Assembly (NCBI GenBank): GCA_021397845.1
Contig: CM038053.1
Coordinates: 81,281,157-81,345,156 of the forward strand
DNA from: Areca catechu
Lineage: Eukaryota > Streptophyta > Magnoliopsida > Arecales > Arecaceae
DNA: 64,000 nt
Direction of reading: 5' to 3'
Within the stretch, counting starts at the first letter, position 1, and each line of letters begins with the position of its first letter. The position numbers and the translations under genes were made by a program. The notes under the pieces were generated by a model. It worked only from the letters and a program-made list of their open reading frames with translations. It made no database searches and was not told the DNA's origin. Shown here piece after piece: positions 43,880 to 53,423 of this stretch.

Positions 43880-44393
43880 CTGTGCAGGGAGGAAGGCAGA
43901 ATTGGATATTTGGCAAGGCTTCGACCCCAATAACTGCCAAATCATGAGGCAGCAACGTATCCTTTAGCGCCCGCCTAGCCACAGTGGGGACCAATAGTCC
44001 CCCCATGGGAGAAAGCTCCGAAGAGTCCGCGGGACAACTCCCAGCTTGAGAAGCCTCCCGAATGGGCCCCCTCTCAACTTGCGGTGACTTTCCCCTATCC
44101 ATCACAGGGGGGCAAGGTAGTGGCACATCAGCCATTGAAGACAGACTCTCCCTTGTGTGATCTGGAGAGATAACCACGGATGAAGATTCAACTAGCTGAG
44201 GCCCTATTGGGGCCTCCATCATCGGCGCCACGTCCCCACCCAGAGGTTCCTCTGGAGGATGAAGAGCTCCTACTTGTCTCAGGATCATCCCTTTGAGCCT
44301 TCTTCCGAACCACCGACCTTGAAGGAGGGGCCTGAGCTGCCCTCTTCTCAAAAGATTGGCGGAGCCAACTCAAGTTAGGCTTCATTCCACCGC

Positions 44394-44472
44394 CTATAAA
44401 TAGAAAAACCCCTCTGAGTCGACTGAACTACAACAGGAATGAAAGAGGAGATAAAATTTTCACTATTTATAC
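44394..44472 (-). other. Candidate intron 1 of antisense gene 1
   Basis: 79 bp, donor TTAG|GTATAAATAG and acceptor TTTATAG|GCGGTGG on the minus strand. Removal joins FPVLG to GGMKPNLSWLRQ in frame, restoring the VLG-GGMKPNLS order I expect in this family. Confidence 0.6.
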
Positions 44473-45120
44473 CTAACACAGGGAACTCACTGATCCCTGC
44501 AAGATGGAGATTCCCCTCCTCCAACAACTCGCGGATAGGAATGGCCTCCGAATCAGTCAGCAAGTCATAATCGGACTGATAAGCCGCCAAAACCTTTTTC
44601 CTATCGTTGGTGGCTAAACGCGGCTCCTTTCAATCGCTACTAAAACCCCACGGTTCGATAGACGACATAAAGATGAAAATAGGTTTTCATCCATGGATGG
44701 TGCTGGGCATATCCTTGATGATCTTGTGACCAGGTCGAGGGTCGATCACCCACCATCCGCTAACCGTGAAAATCTCTCTTAAGCATAAAAAAGGGCAGTA
44801 AACAAATTGGTCCTGGGGTTCACATTAGCTTTGTGACACCAGACCAAAAATCCACAGATGTTCCGAATGCTATTCGGAGTTAATTACGCAGGCACTACTT
44901 GGTACAAGCAAAAGATTTTGAAGAAGAAAGGATGCAGGGGAAATCGAAAGCTAGCCTTCAAATGCTTTTCGTACATGGCCAAACACCCAGCAGGAGGTTT
45001 GTTCACCCGTTCCTCAGATATGGGAAGGATTAGAGGAAACCCTTCAGGAATGTGATAGCGTTCTCGAAGATGAGCAACCTTTCCTAGTGAAACGGAGCTG
45101 GGAACTAACTCCGAACTCAC

Positions 45121-45446
45121 TACATCATCGGCCCCCGAAGGCCTGATTTTTTTTCTTTGGCTTCCTACAAACTCGGCAATGATAAAAGAGCGAGGAAAAG
45201 AAGTGGAAGGAAGATTCTACTTGCGGAAGGGACTGATGGCGAAGAACAGGAAAAGCTGGGTTAAAACTGAAAGTGTGAGGTTGAAGAAGCTTCCTCAGCC
45301 AGACCTTTTCTACTTCTCAAAAAGAGACAAAAAAAGCTCCAAGGCAATATCTCGATAAACAGAACCATCCTCATAAACCCGCCATGGATGCTCGAGATAG
45401 CCGCACAATCCCAAAACGACCCTAAGCTAATTTGACATGGAATAGA
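45121..45446 (-). other. Upstream region of antisense gene 1
   Basis: The frame extends upstream of the chosen ATG (FVGSQRKKIRPSGADDVVSS) to a stop near 45220, so translation may begin at an exon border here. The region is cut by element D at 45446 and resumes at 51843, where TTTATATGG on the minus strand near 51860 could be a TATA box. Confidence 0.45.
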
Positions 45447-46889
45447 TGATGCGGGACTAATATGCATGCAATTCTTTTTGTATGTTTTATATATGGGGTT
45501 AGGAGATTAATTCCTGAATTTCAGATCAAAATTAGTTGTAGGGAATTTTGTATGAATTTTTGAAGCCAAGCATGTAGATTAGAACCTAGAAAAGTACTAA
45601 AAAAGGATCGCCGGGGCTGAGAAGCCTCGGTTAGGGCAAGTTCAACTACAATAATAAGACTGGAGGTAGAGGGGGTGTACCTGACAATGTCTGAAGTGCC
45701 CGTGAAGATCACAGTGAAGGGATCTCTCGTTCCCCGATGGATGCGGCCTAGAAAATCGAGCCAAAGACCCACGGATACCCGGCTTTCTGCTCGGTGGTCC
45801 GATTGAGGCGTGGCTAGAGTCGTTGGATTCGTAGGAACTCGGGGACCTGCAAATGACCTATCAGGGGTTAGAAAACTCAGAGAAAATCAAGAAAAAAAAA
45901 AAATAGCAAAGGGAAGAAAGTTTTGGAGGGGCTGGAAGGATGGTGGCATTAGGAAGATGGTTGCAAACACCGGGAAGAAGAACTCTCAAACCCCTTTATG
46001 CACACAGCAGGGTAATCACATAAAGCAATTGAAGAACTCAAGGTTTATTTCATATATCAAAATCTCCCTTCATACAAGAGGCTAGGGTCCTTTAAATAGA
46101 CCCTTAACCTTGGGCTCCAAGTAAGGGCACATTAGTCTTTACATAAGAATCATTTTCCCTCTCAAACCCTAGCTAGAAAATAAGAAACATTAGGTAGAAA
46201 AAATCCCTAAAAATTCTCTTGACTTGGCCAACACTCCAAGGATGCCTAGGGGGGCGTGTTGGGCTTCTAGGAGTAGCAAGAGGCCAGCCCAAAGGGGCTT
46301 GGGCATATGGGTTTGGGCCTCTGGAAGCTGGGGTGGCCTGGTAGCTAGGTAGCAGGAATATTCCCTGGTATCTTGCTTCTTAGGGGCTTGGGCTTCGGCC
46401 TGGGCTTGATTTATTTGGGCTAGGATGCAGATGGACCTCTAAAATCATGGATGCCTTGGTATATGAATATATTTTGGCATCTGGAAGGGAATCTGGGCAT
46501 CTGGAGGGCATCTGCAAGGAATCAGGGTTTCTGAATTTTCCTCCTGGGGTCTTCAAATCTTCAAGCTGGGTTGGACTTGGGCTATACTTCCATGTCTTCA
46601 ATCTGGTTGGACTTGGTCTTCACTTGTATGATGTGGTCTTGAGTCTTCAATATATTTGAATAGGACTCAAAAAAATAAAATTAGCTCGACATGAGCTGAC
46701 TAACACTGGACTGAACTAGCTCAGCTTGAGCTGACTAGTACAGAACTGAAACTCAAAAGACTCAAATAACAACTAAAATGGACTCAGATGGGCTAAGCCC
46801 TTATTACAGATGCACTCATAAATTATTGATCAATTCATAGAGGGTTGAAAAGCCTCTGTCTTATTCTGGTGCCTTCGGTGTCCCCACCA
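45447..46889 (-). mobile_element. 3' LTR of element D
   Basis: 1443 bp. In element sense it starts TGGTGGGGACACC and ends cccgcatca. Nearly identical to 50393-51837. Confidence 0.92.
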
Positions 46890-46899
46890 ATTCTCCTGG

Positions 46900-47420
46900 G
46901 GTGGGAGGAACTCGACCCTGTCGAGTGAAGATCAAGCTGGCTCACATATCTCTCGAGGAGGTCTGGGTGAGGTGCTGCAAGTCCTCTCGAGAAATCTATG
47001 AATCGTCCGACTCTGGCCGGCTTTGCCATCGGACTAGGAAGCATTGATAGTCATGGCCCCGGGTCGTGATGGCTTGATCATCCAGGATACGCTCGATCCA
47101 TTCTCCTCTCTCGAGCCAATTTGTTAGTGGACACTCTGGGTTAGGATCACTCACAATGAAAAGGAATAGGTCCAAAGGCCTCAGTAGGTATCGCTGCCGG
47201 TTCCCTATACTCAACCAGGTCTATATATTGAAGGTAGAACTAATGCCCAAATCCGAAGGCAAGTCTAACACCTAGGCATTTGATCCAACCTTCTCTATCA
47301 CTTTAAAAGGTCCGGCTCTGCGAGCATGAAGCTTCTTTTAGGCCTAAGCCTAACCAAGATAGAATCCACTACATCAAATTCTTTGATCCTTCTTCGGGAA
47401 TTAGCCAGTTTGTTTAAAAT
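46900..47420 (-). pseudogene. Element D integrase tail and chromodomain
   Basis: Minus strand: LANSRRRIKEFDVVDSILV, RLRPKRS, a frameshift, LHARRAGPFKVIEKVGSNA, VLDLPSDLGISSTFNI. The chromodomain reads WIERILDDQAITTRGHDYQ and CFLVRWQSRPESDDSWI. It has the same residues and order as C but different mutations, so the two copies decayed independently. Confidence 0.87.
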
Positions 47421-47912
47421 TAGTGTAGGTGGTGAACATGCTGGGCACATGCAGACTCCTAACAAATGATTCAAGGACTCAACCTACACCTAACAGACTC
47501 GACTCTGCATTCCTAGGAAGGAAATTTTATTGAACTCTTTAAACCTAAACCTAAGAGATTATATGTTCTCTAGGTTTGATCCTAGCTTGACATGCACATG
47601 AAAATTTACAATGAACTCCTAGCAAATTCCAAAGAGTATGCCAGAAGTAAGATGCAAACCTAACATGCATGATGAATGCATGTAGTATGCTAATCTCAGC
47701 TAAATGCAATCTCATGATCCTAGAAATGCTGGAGGTATCTGGAAAGGGCAGAAAATAGAAGTGGATTCAAAATTAGTTGGTAGGGTAGAGGAAAAAGGTT
47801 CAAGGTTAGTTGGATAAAGTAGGATAAAAGAAGGGGCATCAGGGACTAATCCTAGACTAATGAGGCTAACCTTACGGGGTTGCGGTATATCTATGGGCAA
47901 GAAAAGGTCCAT
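47421..47912 (-). pseudogene. Element D conserved block of unknown function
   Basis: FGICLELVVNFHVHVKLGSN, SLRFRFKEFNKISF and LLGVCMCPACSPPTLIL match the block at 37870-38150 in C. Upstream there is a 66-codon frame (47912-47712), MDLFLPIDIPQPRKVSLISL, without recognised family. Confidence 0.55.
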
Positions 47913-48639
47913 GCTATGGAAGGATGGGTCAACAATTTCTGGGAAGAGATCTTCAATGGAAACTATAGGAGGGGGCTCATCCCAGGGTACTGATTCAAAG
48001 AGTTCAGGTCCTTAATAAATTCTTCTGGTTCTTGTATTTTTGGACTAGACTCTAAAATTTGGCTCTCCTCTATGGTTTCCTCAGGTAAGGCTCTAGCAGC
48101 AGTACCTAGGCTCTCTTCCTCTATTTGTTCTTCCATTAGCTTTAGGTTGGATGTGGTCAAGGCAACTACCTCTGGGTTGGTTTCTACCTGGGTATCTATG
48201 GGTCAGCTAATTCTAGGTCATCTAAAGGTGTCTCCTCTTCTCCCTCATACTCATCCACTAGGCTCACATCAGCTTCATACACTTCCGCGTTAATGTAAGC
48301 CTTGTGAATCTCAGGAATGGTTGGAGAAGGTCGGCTAGCATGAAATTGGTTAGGTTCTAGCCTTTGATTATGGGTACTACTCCTAGTAGGTTTAGGTTGT
48401 ATAAGGGGTAGTGGCTCACTACTGGGTTCATATTTAGGGATACTAATCCTATGGGGTTCAAGTTGACTAGGGGAAGCATGACTAGTACTAGGCTGATACT
48501 TAGGGGTTATGGGTTCTCTGGGCTCATAGGACAAGGGTGCAGATCTATGGGTCATGGGATTATAGGATCTGGGGTCATAGGATTTTGGGTCAGCTCTATG
48601 GTCAGGTTCTAAGGATGGATCATGGTATGGGGTCCTTCT

Positions 48640-48800
48640 AAGGTTGGGCTCCCTATATGGGTCAGGATATTGGGTCCTCCTAGGGTTGGACTCCCTATAT
48701 GGGTCAGAATATTGGGTTCTCCTAGGTTGGACTCCCTATATGGGTCAGAATATTGGGTTCTCCTAGGTTGGACTCCCTATATGGGTCAGAATATTGGGTG
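48640..48800 (-). repeat. 42-bp coding repeats in element D, block 1
   Basis: About four copies of the unit tatatgggtcagaatattgg..ctcctagg..ggactccc, encoding PRRTQYSDPYRESN on the minus strand, homologous to the array in C at 36331-36590. Confidence 0.85.
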
Positions 48801-49039
48801 TTGGGTCTACTAGGCTCATAGGGTGTGGGTGCATGGGATCTATGATCATGGGATCTAAAGTCATAGGATCTAGGTTCATAGGTTATGGATTCATAGGTTC
48901 TAGGTTCATAGGATTTGGAGTCATAGGATCTATAGGTGTGGGTATACTAGGCTTATAGGGAGAGGGTAAATAGGATCTATCTTCTGGTCTATAAAATCCT
49001 GATTGGGTCTTCTAGGACTAACCTTAGGGATTGGGTCAT

Positions 49040-49290
49040 GACGATGGGCTCTCCTAGGTTCAGCCTCAAGGTATGGATCAGGGTTTGGGGTCCTCCTAGG
49101 TTGAGGATTGTAGTACGGGTCAGGATAAGGGGCTCTCCTAGGTTCGACCTCATGGTATAGATCAGGGTTTGGGGTCCTCCTAGGTTGAGGATTGTAGTAC
49201 GGGTCAGGATAAGGGGCTCTCCTAGGTTCGACCTCATGGTATAGATCAGGGTTTGGGGTCCTCCTAGGTTGAGGGGACTCAAGATCTAGC
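49040..49290 (-). repeat. 84-bp higher-order repeats in element D, block 2
   Basis: Copies marked by gggtttgggg at 49081, 49165 and 49249, a period of exactly 84 bp. Each consists of two different 42-bp units (PRRAPYPDPYYNPQ and PRRTPNPDLYHEVE). Confidence 0.9.
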
Positions 49291-49475
49291 TCAGACTGTG
49301 ACCCATGGGTTCTTTGTATGGTCCCTACACGGCCTTCTAACTGGTCAAACCTATTGGCAAGATGGTCAATTCTATTGTTGGTTTGGGTACCAGACTGAGT
49401 TAAATGGGCCATGGATTGGGTTAGTTGCTCAGTGAGTGCTTTATTTGGCTTGCAAATTTTCATGGGTTCAGACAT

Positions 49476-50377
49476 TTGTGAAGGAGGTGGGTGATATTAA
49501 ACCCTGATCTAGTGCTCATGCAAGACTCGATCAAACCACTACAGCTGACTAGACCTATAGTCCAAACTAGATGCTCAATCAGGATGGCAAACTAGCCTAT
49601 AGTAATCCCGTACTCAGCCAGGCAGGTGTAAGGGGAGTGTTAGGTCCCTGATTGCCAATCCTAGACACCAATCAGAGATTGCCCAGGTAGGCAGACCAGC
49701 ACACAAGCCCTTCGGGATTGAATCCCTAAACCACCGTTCTAGACACTGAGCACAAGGCACACACAGGTTAACTTGACACAATGATCTGACACTTAGTCCG
49801 GACCCGACCAGTTGGTGTCCCTAGCCCACTAGGGCAAATTAAGTCTAGTTAATTTTAGGTTAAGGCTTGGGACCTAATACAAGGGATGTGGTTTTGGGCT
49901 AAGGAGAGGTGATCAAATCCTCCCCCCATCTGATATAGCAAGAGTGCCCTTAAAAGTAAATTATGCAATGATGGCAGGCAGATGAGGATGCAAATTATGG
50001 TTTAGATGTTTGGTGTTTTTGGAGAATATATATATTTTTTTGATATTTTCTTAAATATAAGAAAACTTGCAAATTATGGCCTAATACACAGGAAATATAC
50101 TAAAATTAAAAGATATGCAAAAACTGCTAAACAAAATCCTAAAACTTCCAAACTTGTCTTGCTGAAAAAAAACAGAGCCAAAAATCTGCAGGCTGTATTT
50201 CGGTTTGCAGAAAATTTACAGGCCATAATAAAATCTGCAAAAATTCTGAAAATTACTGTGAATTATGATGAATCTAGAAAATAAGTTTCATAATTTTTAG
50301 AGTTTTGGTCAGGGAGAAATAATTTAAATAATAGAGTATAAATGGACTAAAATTTGCAGAAAACAAGCCCTAATCTA
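49476..50377 (-). other. Leader of element D
   Basis: No coding. It shares the ggtgtctagg block (49520-49900) with the C leader in reverse orientation. AT-rich at 50010-50370. Confidence 0.6.
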
Positions 50378-50390
50378 GGCTCTGATACCA
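50378..50390 (-). promoter_or_regulatory. Primer binding site of element D
   Basis: TGGTATCAGAGCC on the minus strand, two bases after the LTR end. Confidence 0.93.
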
Positions 50391-50392
50391 AA

Positions 50393-51837
50393 TGATGCGG
50401 GACTAATATGCATGCAATTCTTTTTGTATGTTTTATATGTGGTGTTAGGTGATTAACTCCCAAATTTCAGATCAAAATTAGTTGTAGGGAATTTTGTATG
50501 AATTTTTGAAGCCAAGCATGCAGATTAGAACCTAGAAAAGTACTAAAGAAGGATCGCCGGGGCTGAGAAGCCTCGGTTAGGGCAAGTTCTCCTACAATAA
50601 TATGACTGGAGGTAGAGGGGGTGTACCTGACAATGTTTGAAGTGCCTGGTGAAGATCGCAGCGAAGGGATCTCTCGTTCCTCGATGGATGCGGCCTGGAA
50701 AATCGAGCCAAAGACCCGCGGATACCCGGCTTTCTGCTCTGTGGTCCGATTGAGGCGTGGCTGGAGTCGTTGGATTCGTAGGAACTCGGGGACCTGCAAA
50801 TGACCTATCAGGGGTTAGAAACTCAGAGAAAATCAAGAAAACAAAGGAAAATAGCAAAGGGAAGAAAGTTTTGGAGGGGCTGGAAGGATGGTTGGCGGTA
50901 GGAAGATGGTTGCAAACACCGGGAAGAAGAACTCTCAAACCCCTTTATGCACACAGCAGGGTAATCACACAAAGCAATTGAAAACTCAAGGTTTATTTCA
51001 TATATCAAAATCTCCCTTCATACAAGAGGCTAGGGTCCTTTAAATAGACCCTTAACCTTGGGCTCCAAGTAAGGGCACATTAGTCTTTACATAAGAATCC
51101 TTTTCCCTCTCAAACCCTAGCTAGAAAATAAGGAAACATTAAGTAGAAAAAATCCCTAAAAATTCTCTTAACTTGGCCAACACTCCAAGGACACCTAGGG
51201 GGGATGTTGGGCTTCTAGGAGCAGCAAGAGGCCGGCCCAAAGGGCTCGGGCGCATGGGTTTGGGCCTCTGGAAGCTGGGGTGGCCTGGTAGCCAGGTAGC
51301 AGGAATATTCCCTGGTATCTTGCTTCTTAGGGGCTTGGGCTTGGCACCTGGGCTTGGTTTCTTTGGGCTAGGATGCAGATAGACCTCTAAAATCATGGAT
51401 GCCTTGGTATATGAATATATTTTGGCATCTGGAAGGGAATCTGGGCATCTGGAGGGCATCTGCAAGGAATTTGGGTTTTCTGAATTTTCCTCCTGGGGTC
51501 TTCAAATCTTCAAGCTGGGTTGGACTTGGGCTATACTTCCATGTCTTCAATCTGGTTGGACTTGGTCTTCACTTGTATGATGTGGTCTTGAGTCTTCAAT
51601 ATGGTTGAATAGGACTCAAAAAAATAAAATTAGCTCGACATGAGCTGACTAACACTGGACTGAACTAGCTCAACATGAGCTGACTAGTACAGAACTGAAA
51701 CTCAAAAGACTCAAATAACAACTAAATGGACTCAGATGGGCTAAGCCCTTATTACAGATGGACACATAAATTATTGATCAATTCATAGAGGGTTGAAAAG
51801 CCTCTGTCTTATTCTGGTGCCTCCGGTGTCCCCACCA
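50393..51837 (-). mobile_element. 5' LTR of element D
   Basis: 1445 bp, TGGTGGGGACACC to cccgcatca in element sense, with TATTTAAAGG on the minus strand near 51040. Confidence 0.92.
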
Positions 51838-51842
51838 ATAGA

Positions 51843-52193
51843 CCAAAGGTCATAATCCATATAAATCAATGGCCAAGATGGAGTGCACTCATCATCCAAG
51901 GGGCGGGGAGAGACCACGACCGTCGCTCAAATCTCAACCAAAAGATTGGTTGAACCATCGTGCCACGAAAAAAGGAGAGACAGTCCCTTGTCCACCCACT
52001 CCTTTTTCACCCCTCAATCAGGGAATGATAGCTATACATCACTTGATTCCCGAATCAGCCGGCGATTATGCTAGACGATCCAATCAGAGATTTTGTAATC
52101 ATCCACTACACCATCCTCCAGGAGGAAAATGACAAAAGTAATACTCTCACTTTTGAGGCAAATCTTCGCTTCGAAATCTGAGATAGGGGCAAC
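51843..52193 (+). other. Last internal part of gypsy A and polypurine tract
   Basis: Non-coding; ends agataggggcaac (52181-52193), a polypurine tract just before the 3' LTR. Confidence 0.7.
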
Positions 52194-53036
52194 TGTTGGG
52201 ATATGTCGGTCTAAGCATGAGCCATCCACCGATTCAACCGACCAGATACATTTCTTCGGATCGTAAACCTCAAACCAAGGTATTCGAGAATAAACCAGGC
52301 AACCAACGGGCAAGCCAAAACTCTTAACGGGCCTACGGCCCATGAAGACAAGGTCCTCAACCTGGACCGGGGAGTGACCTTCGCTAACTCTCGAAGACAC
52401 AGTCTTTAGTTTATGTCAAAGACATAGCTTCGGCCTTTGTCAAATATCAAGTCCTCGATCTATGCCGAAGACATGGATCTCCGATCTGTCTCGAAAGGGT
52501 CCGAGATGAAGACATTCCTTGATTCAATTACAGAAATCTCCCTAAAAGGGAAGTCTGCAGATGGACCCTCGATCTGTCTCAAGTCTCTACGAACATGACA
52601 AGCAACGATTATCATCGACTATCTCCGGAACACAATCATGTCACGTAACTCTAGCGGCAACGCTGCCGGTCTGGTCACTGGAACCATTTAATAACTACCC
52701 ATGATTCCAAATTGTGGGAAAGGAATTAACTCCCCCATCGTAACCGCTGGAGGAAGAACAAAATAGCAGGCTGGACAACTCCTTATAAATAAAGGTAAGA
52801 GGGAATGCTCGAGGTAAGGCACAAGATACTTCTGAAAATCTCGGAGTCTTTCCCTTCTCCATCTGATCCTCCTTTGAATCATTCCCATTCTGTGGATGGA
52901 GCCCACCTCTAACTTAGGCATCGGAGTGTCCCCCACCGGAGCAATTCTGGCCATGGATTTGTTTTGCAGGTGAACCAGGGAGCAGGCCTGTGATCCAGTA
53001 GCTCCACCCTATCGGAGAAGGGACTCTACACCAATA
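52194..53036 (+). mobile_element. 3' LTR of gypsy A
   Basis: 843 bp, starting TGTTGGGATATGTCGG and ending ccaata. TATA box TATAAATA at 52784-52791. Its last 260 bp match the truncated 5' LTR (13424-13693), and the layout matches the 813-bp gypsy E LTR. Confidence 0.9.
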
Positions 53037-53423
53037 GGTAACATTTATCAAACATGGCTGTATGGAAATGAAGGGTCTGACTAAACTAAGATATTATGGT
53101 TTGTTGTGATTAACATAAGGCTATAAGTGTCTTAGAGACAGGTGCTATGTTGAGAGTTGCATGGGTTACAACTGGAAAGGATTTTTCCTACCCTTGAACT
53201 CATGGGTGTTTGTTTTGATTAACACAATGTATTCATGAGGAATTGAGATCTCAACCTCACTAAGGAAGCCTTGGCAGGGTTTCCCGCTTACCATAGTTGA
53301 GGGTTATGCTTTTCGAAAGAAAATAGTAGAAGACATAATTAGATACAAAAGTCCTTGTCTAATTATGAATATCATCATGAGTGGTCTGCTTATAGTTGTT
53401 CTTTTTAATATAGATTTTACATT
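53037..53423 (+). other. Leader of Copia element 3
   Basis: Non-coding sequence before the gag ATG. It holds two nested hairpins with a loop like that of the Copia B leader: ctaaga..ttatg / cataa..tcttag around gtttgttgtgattaa (53086-53135), and ctcatg..gtgtt / aacac..catgag around tgttttgatt (53199-53239). Primer site and LTR end are missing at the gypsy A junction. Confidence 0.65.

Larger units (their letters stand above)
42791..45120 (-). pseudogene. Gypsy A antisense gene 1 (Transposase_28 / putative gypsy-type domain)
   Basis: ATG at 45120 on the minus strand (MSSELVPSSVSLGKVAHLRE), then RERYHIPEGFPLILP, ERVNKPPAGCLAMYEKHLKA and FRFPLHPFFFKIF, a stop, then LTPNSIRNICGFLVWCHKAN. This matches the plant family called putative gypsy type transposon (Pfam PF04195), known as the antisense ORF of Tat elements; it is not a transposase. 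A second part (GGGMKPNLSWLRQSFEKRAA) and a coiled-coil part follow (LTKAVEEATRRAEEASLRAR, 43533-43303). Two introns fit the frame. The function is unknown. Stops and frameshifts show decay. Confidence 0.8.
47963..49475 (-). pseudogene. Element D gag-like protein with 14-residue repeats and acidic tail
   Basis: From 49475: MSEPMKICKPNKALTEQLTQ, TQTNNRIDHLANRFDQLEGR (likely coiled coil), then units such as EVEPRRAPYPDPYY and NPQPRRTPNPDLYH. A second block of ESNPRRTQYSDPYR units lies at 48640-48800, then SYEPREPITPKYQPSTSHAS and an acidic tail (DEYEGEEETPLDDLELADP; EEQIEEESLG). The capsid gag domain that C keeps (WYKLKQ) is not found here. Confidence 0.75.
45447..51837 (-). mobile_element. Element D: chromodomain LTR element lacking pol, relative of C
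   Basis: LTRs at 45447-46889 and 50393-51837, flanked by a perfect duplication ATAGA (45442-45446 and 51838-51842). On the minus strand: 5' LTR, tRNA-Met primer site, leader, gag-like repeats, acidic region, conserved block, integrase tail with chromodomain, polypurine tract, 3' LTR. No PR, RT, RNase H, integrase core or recognisable capsid domain. It sits upstream of antisense gene 1 of gypsy A. Confidence 0.9.
13416..53041 (+). mobile_element. Gypsy element A (Tat-type Ty3/gypsy), with nested insertions
   Basis: Order: truncated 5' LTR, gag, CHHC knuckle, PR, RT, RNase H, second RNase H, IN, subrepeats, antisense genes, polypurine tract and 3' LTR, followed by candidate duplication ggtaa (53037-53041). 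Three elements interrupt it: TR-GAG/Copia B (16624-31972), C (33873-40142) and D (45447-51837). Removing them leaves about 11.6 kb, a normal size for Tat-lineage elements. A second RNase H after RT-RNase H and an antisense gene before the 3' LTR are known Tat-lineage traits. The left end is truncated, so the target duplication cannot be confirmed. Confidence 0.85.

Noticed and set aside
42791..45120. Antisense gene as a host gene or DNA transposase
   Set aside because: It lies between integrase and 3' LTR of a Tat element, where antisense ORFs of this family are known. The Pfam-style name is historical and no transposase motif is present.
48622..48813. Plus-strand repeat frame in element D
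   Set aside because: Shadow of the minus-strand gag repeats.
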